This document shows, one piece after another, positions 1 through 12,720 of a stretch of 64,000 nt of DNA. Position 1 is the stretch's first letter. Each line of letters starts with the position of its first letter. The stretch is from positions 6,882,001 through 6,946,000 of the forward strand of contig NW_020825294.1 in assembly GCF_003286085.1 (NCBI RefSeq). Direction: 5' to 3'. The notes beneath the pieces are model-generated. The model saw only the letters and a list, made by a program, of their open reading frames with translations. It did no database searches and was not told where the DNA came from. Source of the stretch: Drosophila persimilis. Taxonomy: Eukaryota > Arthropoda > Insecta > Diptera > Drosophilidae. The translations under genes were made by a program, and so were the position numbers.

Positions 1-3000
1 CAAAAAGTTATTTATGACCGCCGGGCGAATGCAATTTGTTGTGGTCAACAAATCGCTACACAAATTTCTGTTCTGTTCTGTTCCTCTTGGCTTGTTTTTT
101 TGCACAAAAATGAGCAAGATCATTAGAGATGTGATGTGTGGGTGCGGGGGGGCATTGGGGAATTGGAGAATTGGGGATTGAGGATGGGTGGAATGAGACA
201 GAAGTTTATTAGTCACGTTCGAGGAATGCGAGTGGCCATCGCCACCAAAAGGTGAGGCTCCCAAAAATATTCATACTCGTATTCGCATTCGTATCAAAAG
301 CATCCAAAGACTCTCTGCTAAAAGCGGCCAAAGAAACGAGCTTAAGCCAAATGGCGTTAATCCATGAATTATTGCCTAAAAGCATGCCAAAGCGCATTAA
401 AGTCGAGAGGTGACAGCGCGAAGAAGGCGACACAGGAGTGGAGCTGGGCGGAGGAGGTGGAGGAGCAGGAGGAGGAGGAGGACGGATCAGGCAGGTAGCC
501 AAGGGACAAGGCAGCGGACAAGATATCAATTGTATTAGACAAAAACAAGAGGTGCGGAATACCCTCTCCAAGGGCTAAGATTTTCAACGGAACTCATCGA
601 ATATGGAATAAAGATACGCTGGTTATGGGGGAGGTGGGCTGTCCAGGGATGTTTGGGGAATAAGAAGTTTGAGAGGCTAGGCAAGAGTGGATTAGTTTGG
701 ATAGGATGAGTGGAATGGTATTTTCCTTGTAGAAGTCTTAGAGCAAAAACTCTGCTTGGAATAGATTGTTCTCGTAGGAGGGTAGATATTGTAGATAGTC
801 GTGTATTAGGAAAAATATCTAAAAATATGAAAACGTATAAAACCTATAAATACGGCCTTTCTTTAATCTATCTATATGGACGGACTTTTTCTAATAAAGT
901 TGGAGCTCCAAAAATATAAATATATGGTTTTTTTAAGGTTCAAGTTTTTTAAATTTTGAGTTGAAAATTTTGTAAAAATATATATGTATATTTTTTTTTA
1001 ATTTTATAAGGAACTAATCTTTTTTTTAGGATTATTAAATCTATTAATCTATAAATCTATTATCTATTAAATATAGTTTTCCGGAATTTTTCAAGCCTGA
1101 AAATATATTAAAATAAAAAGCTTTCAAATCGAAAATTTACAAATTGCTGTTGTGTGTATTTTTCTTCAATTGTTTCTTGTAAATACTTGGCTTAAAAAAC
1201 GGAAACTGAAATTTCCACCAGGTGACAAATCCCCAGACAAAACGATAATACCCTCGCCCATCGCCAAATGTCGCCACGGAGCATTAGTAATGCCCATGAA
1301 AGTGCCAATGGAGAACATGAAACAAACATTTTGATTTTTTAGCTCAACAAAAAAACACCAAAACATCAAAACACCAAAAAGAAAACGATAAAAATATTGA
1401 CCGCAAAATATAAATAAAAGCACATAAAAATAAAAAATAAAAAATAAAAAAAAGGGGTAAAGTGAAGCCCAGTTTTGGACCGCACCCATGAGGAGAGCGC
1501 TCCAATCAGTCCATGTGTGGCCCCCCAACCGAATGCCCCTCTATCCTGCTTTTTTAGAGGTATACCTGCCCCTCCATTCCCCCCTATCCCCCCTCTATGT
1601 AGGGGTACATATATCTATATCTCGCTTTCTGCATTTGTCACAACTTTAAAGTTGTATATTTTATTTATTTTTGGGTGCCTGCTTTTGTTGTTGTATTTCT
1701 GTTGTTTCTGTGGGTATTGACATTATAATCAACGCCGTTTTCAATTTCAACAAAACCCTCTCCTGCCACAAAATGTTGCATCCGTCCCGCACTCCTAAAC
1801 CCTGAGGGCGGGGGGGCAAAAAAAACTTCTCTTTGCTTTTGAGCTGTTCATTTTTTTGGGGTATCTTCCACAGTGCTGCCAGAGGGTATGTCATCGGAGA
1901 GGGTATACATGGCTTGATCAGATGTTGGCAGAGGAGAGAAGAATACAAAATTATATAAGGATGAGGATCCATGATCTGCAGATAGAACATAAATCAGAGC
2001 CATTAAGATCGGAATATTATATCATAATCATAATTTAAAATTAGCAAATCATTTTAAAATAGATCTATCGGAAAAATATCTATCCAAAGATATTCCACCC
2101 GATTTATTTTCTACATTTCCTATATCTATAGGATACACCCGCAGGCCATCCGAATATTCTCCATCACAAATCCATCCTCTCGTTATTTTTTACTTCGTTT
2201 TTCATCTTTTTGGCTCCTTCTTATATCCACTTTTCGTTTGGCAAAAAAATATGTAAATTATTGCTCTGTATCTGTGTATCTGTGTCCCTCCATATCTATC
2301 TGTGTGCGTGCGCCTCTGTGTGTTTGTATGTGTGTGTGTGTGGCATGCGTCAGTCACCTGTGGTATTTTTTCTGTTTTTTTTTTTTAGCTGAATAGTCTC
2401 GTTTTTATTGGCTGCCCCGCCTGACCCGTTCCGGCTCTGTTGCCACATAACTGAAAGATAGTTTTTGGACCTTTGGAGCTCTGATGGCCACCAAATCCCC
2501 AAGGAATTTCGATTTGAGACGTATTCCATTTCAGGTACTCAAGGGCCGCCCAGTGGGCTGGCTGGCTGGGTGTGGGGTGGGGCTTTGGATACCTTTAACG
2601 GTTCCAATAGCAATAAAAACCGTAAACTGAAAAGTATGAAAGCGCCTTAAGACTTTTGAAGCGACCGAAAGTTTCTTTGATGTTGAATTTACAGTTAGGT
2701 ATGTTTTTTGGGTAAAAATGGGGTCGCGAATGGGTTCAGAAATTAATTAAAAGTGTTATTTAATAAAGTTTAAAAAGTTTCTACCAAGTAAAAGGGGTTT
2801 CATATACTTGATAGGACTTTGGTGGAAAAATGTGCAGAAAAAACTCAGAAAATCTGTCGTAGAAAAAGGAAACACAGCTTTATTTAACTTAAATATTCAC
2901 TATTTAAATCTCCTTTGTAGTTTTCCTTAAACTCAAAAGTCCTTAAAATTACTTCCTTCCGCCTCCTTACCCAATCCCGGAACAACTTCCTTCCTCCCAT

Positions 3001-3155
3001 GCCACATCTGCCTCATCGATCTCTGGAGGAAGCTGACGATTAGCTTTAAACTGTTTCCCCTACGACCTAAACCAATATTGAACCACTGTCCATATCTGAC
3101 AATCATTTTGATTTATGGTGCACCCTGCCACTGGCCACTGGCCGCAGTCCACCCA
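1..3155. other. Non-coding stretch, no gene recognised
   Basis: The open frames here are short, low in complexity and lack splice or coding-bias support. Contents: a GGAGGA-rich purine tract at about 448-483, strongly AT-rich DNA at 900-1110 and 1990-2050, an A-rich run at 1345-1455, and TG/TATCTG-type simple sequence at 2266-2341. Confidence 0.6.
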
Positions 3156-3185
3156 CCCCCACCCCTGCCCCTGCCCCTGCCCCAC
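3156..3185. repeat. (CCCCTG)n short tandem repeat
   Basis: Three to four imperfect hexamer copies in a C-rich context. It resembles the CCCTGG/CCCCTG array at 54490, which suggests a recurring local microsatellite type. Confidence 0.8.
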
Positions 3186-3844
3186 CCTGGCCACAGTGCA
3201 GAGAACTGCACTTGAGTAAATATTTTTCAGTGGCGGCCCCATATTCAATTTCAAATACCTCAAGCCCAGGGCCAGCTCCCTCTGCTATTATCGATAATCA
3301 TTTGTTGAGGGCGTTGTGGCGGGAAGGGGAGGGGGGCGAGCAGCAAGTAAGTTGACCTTTTGGGGCAAAGGCAAACAATGACAATGAACCATGTGAAAGA
3401 CAAACGAAAAGCCAAAGCCACCAAAGCCAGAAATCCACAACCAAATCAAAATTTAAACAAGAAAGAAAGGTTTGATTGGGGAGGAACGACGCTTTAGATA
3501 CCCTTTTAGAGATATGCAGATATATTATAGATCACTCGATTGTTTCAATGATAACTAGATGATATAGAAGACCGATCTAAACAAGTGCCAGTTCAATAAA
3601 TATTAAGGAATATAAGTACATACCTTATGGGGTTCCTTCGCTTCTCTCCACTTCTGAGAGTGTATAATGAACTCACTTATGATTATTGACACACATCTGA
3701 CTCTAACAAGATCTTGGACTCTGTTCTGTTGGGTTTCTGTGTTCTGGACTCCTCTGGACAGTTGATGGAATGAACTGGAACCCAGCTAAGTATTAAATAT
3801 GAACCCAACGACAGACAAAACGACACCTTCTTCGGCGGCTCCTC

Positions 3845-3882
3845 TATCTGTATCTGTATCTGTGTTTGCATCTGTATCTGTG
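3845..3882. repeat. (TATCTG)n hexamer array
   Basis: Imperfect TATCTG copies. The same hexamer, or its complement CAGATA, recurs near 2266, 4168, 10212, 14470, 25630, 39316, 40766 and 40920, making it the most characteristic microsatellite of the window. AGATA is also the core bound by GATA factors. Confidence 0.85.
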
Positions 3883-4555
3883 TGTTTGTTTGCCTGTGAA
3901 ATTCAATGCTGGGCACAAACATTTTTTCGCTGCATTCAACACTCTCATGGCGATGGGCGGCAGATTGCACTCCTCCCCCCGCCCCCCACAGCTCCTGCGA
4001 AAGACAGAACTTGAGACCCGAGACTCTCTGGTAACTCTATATTTCCAACTGTGGAAATGTGTGGAGAGAAGTGTAGGATTTGTTTGAATTCAGGAAAAAC
4101 AAAATCGCAAGTGTTAATGGTAGTTTTTGGAAGTAATTTAAGCAGCAGATGAAGGTAGAGATTGGATGTGTATCTGTGTATCTGCTGGATTCGTATAACA
4201 ACTCACTCGTACTTTTAGTTATGCAAATACTCTGGTTCTCTGGGGGTTTCCTTTGAGGTTTTTCTCCAGTATATTTATCTAATTAAACTATTTATATTCC
4301 CCATCTTCCCCCCCGCCCCTTGGCTTGCCCCTTCCCAGTATTCCCAGGCATACCACAAATCATTTGAGCAATCATTACAAAACTTTTCCATTGTCTTGGA
4401 TTTCAAGTGCAATGTCTGTGTGCTGCCCCTTCCAGCCACCCACAACCACCACCCACCTCCCCCCTCTAAGTAGTACAGAAATATTTCCCACTCGAAGAGT
4501 TGTTGTTGTCTGTCTCTACGCGTATTACGTTTTATTGGCCGCCTTCAGGGCCCCC

Positions 4556-4590
4556 GTGTCCGGCGTTCGTGTCCGGCGTTCGTGTCCGGC
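4556..4590. repeat. 13-bp minisatellite (2.7 copies)
   Basis: Perfect tandem copies of GTGTCCGGCGTTC, with the last copy truncated after GTGTCCGGC. The unit is GC-rich within average-composition flanks. Confidence 0.9.
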
Positions 4591-5778
4591 AATTAGTCTG
4601 CGCGCATGCGTCGCCGGCTTCATTGTCATTGCCCGGGTTTTGGCTTGTCCGCCAATTGTCGTCAGTCCGCCTCTTCTTCTGCCTCTGTTTTCTGTTTGGC
4701 TTCTCGTTTTTTGTTTGTTTCGCTGTCGCTTTTCCCATATTCAAAGTATCGGGCGTAGTAAAATGTTAATTAAATTCAATTAAAATGCGCCGCGAGTCTT
4801 CGACAAAAATGCTATTCACATTTCAAGGTTAATTTGACAGGCCGCCTTAAAGCGCTTTGAAGAAGTGCCAAACTTTACAGGGGAGGGGGCACGGGGGGGC
4901 CCTGTATCCATGGGATGTATGTGACCAACTGCAAAGTTCAAGTGCTCTTTGGTTCCGCAACATTTGATTTATTTTATTGTCCATTATCGGTATCTATCGC
5001 ATCCCTGGGTTAGGGTTCGTTCAAGGCCCATCGAGGTAAAGTACAGTAGTACTTGTCTCGTCCAACACGAAGTGGAAAAGTTTTATATGTGAGACACATG
5101 TAGCACAACGCAGACTTCCCCTTAATGAAGTGTCATCTGTGGGATACTCGTAAAACAAAGAATTTCGGGGATAAACAGAACACATTTGGTAGAGAGAGTC
5201 AATGCTTACTTTAGATACCCTTTAAAGGCAGATTTTAACAGGGCTTTACATATGTTTATTGTACTTCCATTTCTATGAAATTTATAACGAAGAAATATGA
5301 TCTTTTTACGTTTTGGAAGAACTTTCTGGGCAGACATTCCCTGTAATTCTGACAAATAAATATTTCTGTTACTTAATAGTCTTTATTTAGAGGCCTAATT
5401 GCATTTCGATCGACCGACCAGTCGTATCATATGCTTAGAACTTTAATGAAAATAAACACTTTCGTGGGCCTTATTTCCCAAAGCCTTTAAGTGGGCCCCG
5501 AAACGTTGAGAGAATGCAGGGCATTCATATAGGATGTGATCCGATGTTTACTATTCCTTTTCACAGAATCCACAAGAGTCTAGTTCCACCAGTTTCAATT
5601 TCTTGAGGTCCTAACTCTTTAAATCTAACATATTCCTTGGCATACCACTGATTCTGTTGGTATCTGCCTAAAAAGCGCTTAAAAACCTCAAATACCCCGA
5701 TTACAATAATGTTATACATGATTTTCATTTGCTGGACTTCTTTGGCTCTGTAAAGGATCGTTAAGTTTTGTTTCATGA

Positions 5779-6121
5779 TGTCTACCGATATGGATAGCGT
5801 TCCGAAATACCTATGTAATACTTATAATATCTGGTAGTATCTTATATTATTTAATATCTTTAAGCTGAGATACCTTTTCGCCTGGAAACTGCCTTAAGGT
5901 CTATCAAATAGAAGGACGTGTTGCTCCAGGCATTTTTTTTTGTTCTTATTTTAGCTATATAATATAGTCTACCAATATGGATACCGTTCCGAAATACCTA
6001 TGTAATACTTATAGTATCTGGTAGTATCTTATAGTATTTAAGAACTGGTAAATATCTTTAAGCTGAGAGACCTTTTCGCCTGGAAACTATCTTAAGGTCT
6101 ATCAAATAGAAGGACGTGTTG
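5779..6121. repeat. Tandem duplication, two ~145-155 bp copies 187 bp apart
   Basis: Copy 1 is 5780-5923 and copy 2 is 5967-6121. Both start near GTCTACC-ATATGGATA, pass through TTCCGAAATACCTATGTAATACT and AGCTGAGA-ACC, and end CAAATAGAAGGACGTGTTG. Copy 2 differs by a few substitutions and an insertion of about 10 bp near 6045. The 43-bp spacer is partly T-rich. There is no open frame through it. Confidence 0.9.
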
Positions 6122-8955
6122 GTAGATATATATATATTGTATATATTTATAGCTAAAGATTGATAAAGGATAAATCTACCATAGAATACTCTCAAATAGC
6201 CCTTTGCCGAACACCCCTGAGAAGGTTGAAAGGGCAAACATGATGTAAAATACCCAGGAGACTCTGTATTCAGCTAGGATTACCACATCTACTCTTGAGT
6301 CCAAATACCCTGTCCTGCAGGAAGTGTGTCATGAAATTAGCTTGCCTGCCGTCGCGACGGAAAAGAGAGCAAAACAACGGAATTAATAATAAATATACTA
6401 AAAACGGCATTAAGCCGAAACCGAATTGTAATAAAAATTATTTAGCTCGCCACAAATTGTGGGTCCAGAGCCCCCTCTCTCTCCGCTCCGCTCCGCCACC
6501 CGCAGGCCAGTGGCCACCACCCCCCCTCGCTGCTGCGGCGTCAGCTGCCACTTAATGACTGAATGAATGGCCAACACGTTGCCACAAGGGGGGAGGCAGT
6601 GGGTGGGCATGGCCAACAAAGCATTTAATGTTTTTATTTGCGGGCGGCAGAACCTGAAAGTGGCAGGCAGCAGCTTGTGCCTGCTCCTCTTTAGCGGGGC
6701 TTTGCGGCAGGGCTCGTGACAAAATGGTAGGGCCAGCGGGGCGGGGAGGGGAGCGAGGCGGAAGCCCAGCGGGGACAGTCCATGCAACATGTTGTTGTGT
6801 GGCAAATGCTTTAAGCTGGATTTTCTCCTCGAATTTAATGAGTAAAATGTGTTTTGCACGGCTCAGGGGGATTTAATTAGCTCAGGATTTTCCATGATTT
6901 CCAGGCTCAGAGATGGGGATTTTGGGCATTCACAATCGAAAACGGGCTTTAAATATTAGTGATGAATATTATTTGAGTGTTATTTGAACCCCTTCTGGGG
7001 GTTAATCGGACTTACCAATCGCATTTACTTCCAAGAAGTCCTTGTGTCTATAGCCCTTTTTTTTGGGGACTTTAAACATAGTTTTCTGTAATCTTTTGCC
7101 GGTGGTTTGAGGCTCTCAATGGCATCCCTTTATATCCCGATTTAGTATGTGCCGATTCAATCAATGACCTCCCTTTAAGATCGCTGCCAACCGATTTATG
7201 CACATGGAATATTCTAAAGAACACTTTCAGCTCCAGCTGATTACCTTCATTAATCATATCTAGAGGACTTTAACCCCAATTCATTGAGTGCATTGATGGC
7301 TGACTGGTGTCTTCTCCCAAGGAATACTCTTTCATTCCACCGCTTCTCCTCTCTTTCATCTCCATAGGCCAGGCAGCTTTCCTCCCAGATTTCCCACACG
7401 GCTTCCAGCCTTGAACCCCCGCCTTCGGATCGTCCGATCGTACATAGTTCTCTTGCCCGTATTCTCGTTCTCTTTCAATTCCCCTTCATCATTGTATTTC
7501 CATTTCATCTTTATTAGTTTGGCCTCCTTTTTGCCGTGGCCCGACAGTATCTCGCTCTCTGTGTGTGTGTGTGTGCAGTATCTGTGTGAGTGGCGGGGTC
7601 TTTAAACAAGAACTTTGGCACAAAGTGCAAACAGAGAAAAGAACAGACAAGAACAGTGCAGAACCGAGAGCTGAGCATTCCGATTTGCTGCGAGAATTAC
7701 AGAAATTTATGCAGCTCCTCCGCGGATGGCGATGATGGTGATGGTGACGTTGACGGATAGCGAGGAGATGATGACACAGCCACTGGCCACAGAAATAGAA
7801 GGAAACAGACAGGAGCAGAGCGGAGCGGAGCGGGTGGTGGTGGTCTAGGGGTAGCTCGAAGGTAATGGCTGGTACTGTGGGGGATTTGGATTTTTGGGGC
7901 CACTTCAAGGCGCTGACTGCTGACTGCTGTCGGCCCAATGTTTGTTTAATTTGTCCGCCTTGGGATTTTTCCCCCACGCTCTTTTCGGTTTGGTTTTTGG
8001 GTCATTTTGGCAAACAAAAGAAAATATAGAATTTATTCATCAGTTCAGAAGAATGGAAAAGAACAAAAAATATGTAGACGACTCATAAACACGCGTGGCA
8101 ACCGGCTGATTATTTAGTTCGTTTAGCTCGTGTTCCGCGTATCTGGGCACGGCGGGCGATAAGGAAATTAGCTGCAAATCCCTTGCCATCTCTCTCCTAA
8201 AGATAGGCCGTTGGACCGGGCCCGAAGACGTGGACACGACCCAAAGAAAGGGCCTCTGGCCATAAATGTGTCTCGTCTGTGTCCATCACGAGTGCCGGGA
8301 GTGAGATGATAAGCGAGAGCCCACCCAATCACCCCGAGCAAATAAAGAAGATCACCTCGAGTACTGTGAAGATCCGCGAATATAATGCCAAGAGTTTATA
8401 GAAGTCTATTTCTAATTTCACCAGCTTTGGCAGTGTCTTTGTCAAGGGTAAAGGGTTTAGCTTCAAACAAATATTCTCCTTTCTATGTATCCACATTCGG
8501 TTGAGGCCTGGCCAGGACCAATCAAGCTGAAACCAAGTTATTTATGGCCTAACCTCAGCCTAACCCGAAGTCACTTCGTCAATGGTAAGGGCTGGATACA
8601 GACTCCACATGAATTGCTTGGGGGAGTTGTACAGACCGACTCTGCGTTGACTGCTACAAATCGCTGGCCATTTGGTCTGCAGCCGCACAAGATACATATG
8701 TATCTGCATCTGTAAAAGTCAACTAAATAAATAGTTACGGGGATGCCACGACTGTGAGTGGGCCGGGGGGGATGTGTGGGGAGGGGCGGGGCACTCTCCA
8801 CATGTCGCGCACAATTGCCACTAATTTAACGTTGGTTTTTCTTTCATTTGCTCTCTTTTGGCTTGGCGCTCAGAGCTTTCTTATGCTTAAATCTGCCTCC
8901 AAAGCTGACACTTTGTGCTGCTACTTACACACACATTACACTCACACTTGGAGGC

Positions 8956-8958
<3 letters not shown>
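6122..8958. other. Non-coding stretch, no gene recognised
   Basis: Mixed-complexity sequence with a (GT)n run at 7558-7577. The minus-strand open frame at 7489-7977 (162 aa) is His/Pro/Ser-rich, translated from GATGGTGATG-type simple sequence, and has no domain I recognise. Confidence 0.55.

Positions 8959-8986
<28 letters not shown>
8959..8986. repeat. (AC)n microsatellite
   Basis: Fourteen uninterrupted AC dinucleotides, the longest perfect CA run in the window. Shorter CA/TG arrays flank it at 8928-8945. Confidence 0.95.
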
Positions 8987-8990
<4 letters not shown>

Positions 8991-9217
8991 CATACAGCAC
9001 ACAGAATGGGACCACACTCGAGAGCATTACTAATCTGTGTCTTTTTATAAAGCCAAGCCACAGCGAGGTCAGGCCCCAGCAGACGACAACGACAGCGACT
9101 ACGACTACGATGATGATTCGCTGGTAAAGTATCTCTAATGAGACATAAGCACAGAGCACTTCAATGCTCAACTAAGTTGGACATCTCTCTCGCCGAACCT
9201 CCTTCGCCCCTACTGCT

Positions 9218-9300
9218 CTTTTTTTGATACCCTTGCAGAGAGAGAGAGAGAGTGTTATAATTTTCACCAGAATTCGCAGAAAGCAGACTTAACGACCCTA
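9218..9300. mobile_element. Relic of dispersed GATACCC-type repeat (DINE-1/Helitron-like)
   Basis: TTTTTTGATACCCTTGCAGAG, then a GA-expanded stretch, then GTTATAATTTTCACCAGAATT. This resembles the widespread Drosophila repeat terminus GATACCCTTGCAGAGGGTATTATAATTTT, recalled as INE-1/DINE-1-related. The GGGTAT segment appears replaced by an (AG)n expansion at 9237-9252. Family assignment is by recall. Confidence 0.45.
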
Positions 9301-10211
9301 CCCAAATCTCTCAGCATCTCTCTGAATTCCCACTGCGGAGGAGGTGTTATAATGCCACTCGGATTTAGCAAATGGCAGCAATTCTGGTCCCTTCGTGGGT
9401 CTCTTTTCTTGGAAAAGATTCTCAAATTTTCAGCGAATATTTAATACTAAATAAACAGAGATGTGACTCTCGAGGGGTAACCGATGCCTCTCTCATTCCA
9501 TTCCTTTACTCTGTTCGAAAAAGGAATATATTTAACGAAAACTTCAACTGGAGTACGAATCTATAGGATATTCACCTTCAAAAGATTTTAGGTTAAGAAA
9601 TTCGTATTCTTTCCTTAAAAAAAGGATTCATTCTTTTCTAGAATATTAACTGGCATTTTATCCCAATGATGCCTGGAAAAATATCCTATTTCTATGGAAA
9701 ATATTACCCAAAACTTGTGCTTATAAGATACTCTTTGTGACCTATCTCTACGAATAATGGAAAGACAATCTTCAATCTCTCCCTCGAAAGAAATCAATGG
9801 ACTGACCTCAAGGGTATTTGCATCTTCGATTCGATCGATTCCATCCCTTCTATTATGTTCTTTTATAGTCATTTTCGGTCTTTGGTTTATGGAAAAATGG
9901 CACTTTATGGGAAATTTATGTAATGGTGGGGCCGTGCAACTGCCAAGAACTAAAGAAATAGAAAAACTAACTAATATTTGTACTGATAGATAGATAGATG
10001 GTAAGACTGAGTGAAAGAAAGGGTGAGGTAGAGAGAGAGAGATAGCAGATAGTAGAATGTGCATTGTAAAGATCTGAAAGTCAACGTTGAGCCGCGGAGA
10101 GAGAGAGAACCTAACCGAACCGAACCCCACAACCCAACCAAACAGGCGATAAGAATCTCAAGTGCAAAGCAGCCAACGAAGCGTTCGACAAAACCAAACA
10201 AACACCAACAA
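9301..10211. other. Non-coding stretch, no gene recognised
   Basis: Nothing identifiable. Minus-strand open frames here (up to 171 aa) are hydrophobic or Ser-rich, without domain or splice context. A GAGAGA run lies at 10032-10042. Confidence 0.55.
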
Positions 10212-10264
10212 ACAGATACAGATACAGATACAGCCACAGCCACATATACAGATGCAGATACAGA
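10212..10264. repeat. (GATACA)n array with CACAGC interruption
   Basis: Runs of ACAGATACAGATACAGATAC interrupted by two ACAGCC units. This is the complement of the TATCTG array type seen at 3845. Confidence 0.85.
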
Positions 10265-10758
10265 AAGTATCTGCTGCCTGTGCTGCTACTGTTAGCATTT
10301 ACAGCCTCAATAGTTGGCTGCTATTTGAATAAATATTTTTCATTGAATTTCGTTTCGTTGTGGAAATTTTCAGCATAGCATAGTGGAGGGGGAGGTGGGG
10401 GGGAAAAGTTCTGTAATTAAGATGCACGAGGCAAACAGCGGAAGCGAAAAGATGGCGAACCTCTGCTCAAAATGTGGGCGTGGGGCGGGGTTGGTTCGAA
10501 TCGAATCGGATGGGATGGGGTATGGCTATGGAAAGACTCCCCCTCCCCCCCCTTCCAAGCGTTTCACATGAACAATTCGTGGCGATAATTTATAGAATAA
10601 ATGGAATGCACCTCATGGCAAAAAACCATCGTCGCTGTCGGTGTTGTCGTCGTCAAAGTCCGTTCCGTAATTAATCTATCTGCGGTTTTGACGTGCTTTG
10701 AATAGTCCCAGTCACAGTCTCCAAGCCAGTGCCAAGTCCCAGCGATTATGGCTAGCTG

Positions 10759-10778
10759 ATCATCATCATCATCATCAT
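10759..10778. repeat. (ATC)n microsatellite
   Basis: Six perfect ATC trinucleotides. Confidence 0.9.
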
Positions 10779-11030
10779 TAACATCTGCGGTGGGGGCTCT
10801 TGCCAGATACAGTGGAAACTCTCAACAGTTGGGGCTTGAAAGTTGTATCTTCAGTACAGAGTGTGTGGCCCAGGACCCTGAGTGGCTTTTTACTGTACTT
10901 GCCACAAGGGGAGCATACATCACTGTACCTCCCCCAAGAGCTTATTAGAAGCCACCTTTTTGTTTCGGATTTTGGCGGAACAAAAACTCAAGTAAAGCGA
11001 ACAACAAAAGCCGTCGACGAGACGATAGCC

Positions 11031-11054
11031 CAACAACAACAACAACAACAACAA
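11031..11054. repeat. (CAA)n microsatellite
   Basis: Eight perfect CAA trinucleotides. They lie in an A-rich tract (11075-11180) containing GAAACGAAACGAAA-type units, then GACGACCGACGACGGACG at 11226-11265. Confidence 0.9.
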
Positions 11055-12620
11055 GAGAATGCAACTTAATTTGTATGCCAAAAAAAAAAATTATAATAAA
11101 AGAAACCAAAAATGAAGCAAAACAAAACGAAGCGAAACGAAACGAAAGAAGCGACAAGTCAAGCAAACAAAAAGCTGAAGAACGAACGCAACAAAGGAAC
11201 AGCGGACAGCAGAATGTCTTCGGCGAGCGACGACCGACGACGGACGAACGACGACGGACGACCGACGAGCGACTCTCCCCGAGACGGACTTCAAATGAAA
11301 TCAAAAGTGCAAATGACAACAAAAGACCACGGAATCGGACTCTGGTTTAGCAAGGGTGGGAGGGAGAGGGAGGTAGTCTTGAGAGTGGGAGACTTAAGGT
11401 AGAACTCTGTGGAGTATTCTCCAAGAAGGGGAGGGGGGAGAGATGTACAGTCGGCAGTACTGTTAATGAGTGCCAACCACAGCAAAGAGACAAAGAGGAA
11501 GAAGAACTTCAAAAGCTTCAGACTTTGATTACAGATCGGACTCAATGATACCCATCAGTGGAGAGGGAAATTATGGATGAGATGGTATCTTAGATGTTGC
11601 ATGTTTTTTGCATATTTTTGGTAGAGGTAAAAAACGACCAACAAAGAACTGTCTGTGGCTTTTAGAACAAAAGTGAAAATTGTAATTAATTTCAAAGGAT
11701 TCATATTTTGGTTATTGAAATGATTTTTAATGTTTATAAACTGAGAAAAGAGGGTTGGGTTAGGTTAAGCCGGACGGCCTTCAGCAGGGAGAAAAGAGGG
11801 AATCAAATATCATCTGAGACTCAAATTTAGAGACTTGGATCCTTGACTATAAGGATTTCCACTAGGCATATATCCTTATGAGGCTAAGGGCTTGCTGAAT
11901 ATCTATTGATAAGTGATATATTCCTAATTACTGGAAAAACTCCCTTTCAGGAGCATCAGATATTAAAATCCGAGTTAAAGAAACTTCAATCCCTCTAATT
12001 ACAACTATTTCCAATTCTAATAATATGGATTCTACAAAACCCTGCCTGCCTTATCCTCCCCAATCACTAATTACAGGGTACGAAAGCAAAATGTAAATCA
12101 TTGTGTGCAAAAAAAATAAGAGCCAGCGCCAATAATCAATTGAAGTGTCTGTCTTGGGTTGGTTTTTTTGGGTCGTCGGAGTGGGGGGTTTGTGGAGGGG
12201 TTCTGGGGGTACGCGTAGAGTGGTTCGTGGAGCAGTGGCACCTCTCCTGGTGTGCTCTGCTGTGGTGTGCTGTGGTTCGGTTAGTTACCGCTAGCGGCGA
12301 CCGACCACATAAAGTGGAAGACAAGTGGCGGCACGGCATGGACAAGTGCCATAGAAATTGTGATTGTGTGTATCTGTGTCTGTGTGTGTGTGTATGTGAG
12401 GATTGCACAAGAACCAAATGAAAAGAACGCAATGCAAACGCAAGAAACCAAAAAAAAGCAAGCAATAGAAAAGAGAAGAAGAACCAGCAAAAACGGCAAA
12501 GGCAACACCAAGAACTAGAAGGCGGCGGCAAAGGCAGAACTCAAGCACGCACTTCAGACGCAAAAGAGACGGACAGAGAGAGAGAGAGACAGACAGAATG
12601 GACAGATATAAGAGCATAGG
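11055..12620. other. Non-coding stretch, no gene recognised
   Basis: Purine-rich simple sequence at 11075-11470. A GGGTTGGGTTAGGTTAAGCC segment at 11753-11772 resembles degenerate GGTTAG repeats. An unremarkable AT-rich stretch follows at 11820-12050, then TG/TATCTG simple sequence at 12361-12398 and a (GA)n run at 12576-12590. Confidence 0.55.
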
Positions 12621-12720
12621 GGGCCGAAGCTTTGGATACCCTCGAAGATCGGATGGGATTGATTTGTCCTCCGATTTGTCCTCCGATATATTAAAGATCT
12701 ATTAAATAACACTTGTAGGG
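12621..12720. mobile_element. Relic of dispersed GATACCC-type repeat
   Basis: Begins GGGCCGAAGCTTTGGATACC. Two relics share this start: AATGCCGAAGCTTTTGATAC at 17331 and GCCGAAGATTTGTTACCCTT at 46331. An internal 13-bp direct duplication (GATTTGTCCTCCG) sits at 12660-12685. No coding capacity. Confidence 0.5.

Larger units (their letters stand above)
3186..5778. other. Non-coding stretch, no gene recognised
   Basis: Contains GATACCC-type repeat relics starting near 3480 and 5207, a TATCTG array at 3845, and a 13-bp minisatellite at 4556. The 71-152 residue open frames at 3799-4783 are C- or T-rich and have no recognisable domain. Confidence 0.6.

Noticed and set aside
7489-7977. Minus-strand 162-aa frame with His-rich run
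   Set aside because: The His run comes from GATGGTGATG simple sequence. The remainder has no family signature.
10485-10515. GGTTCGAATC, reminiscent of a tRNA T-arm
   Set aside because: No acceptor stem, anticodon arm or A-box upstream. It is followed by GAATCGGATGGGATGG repeats.
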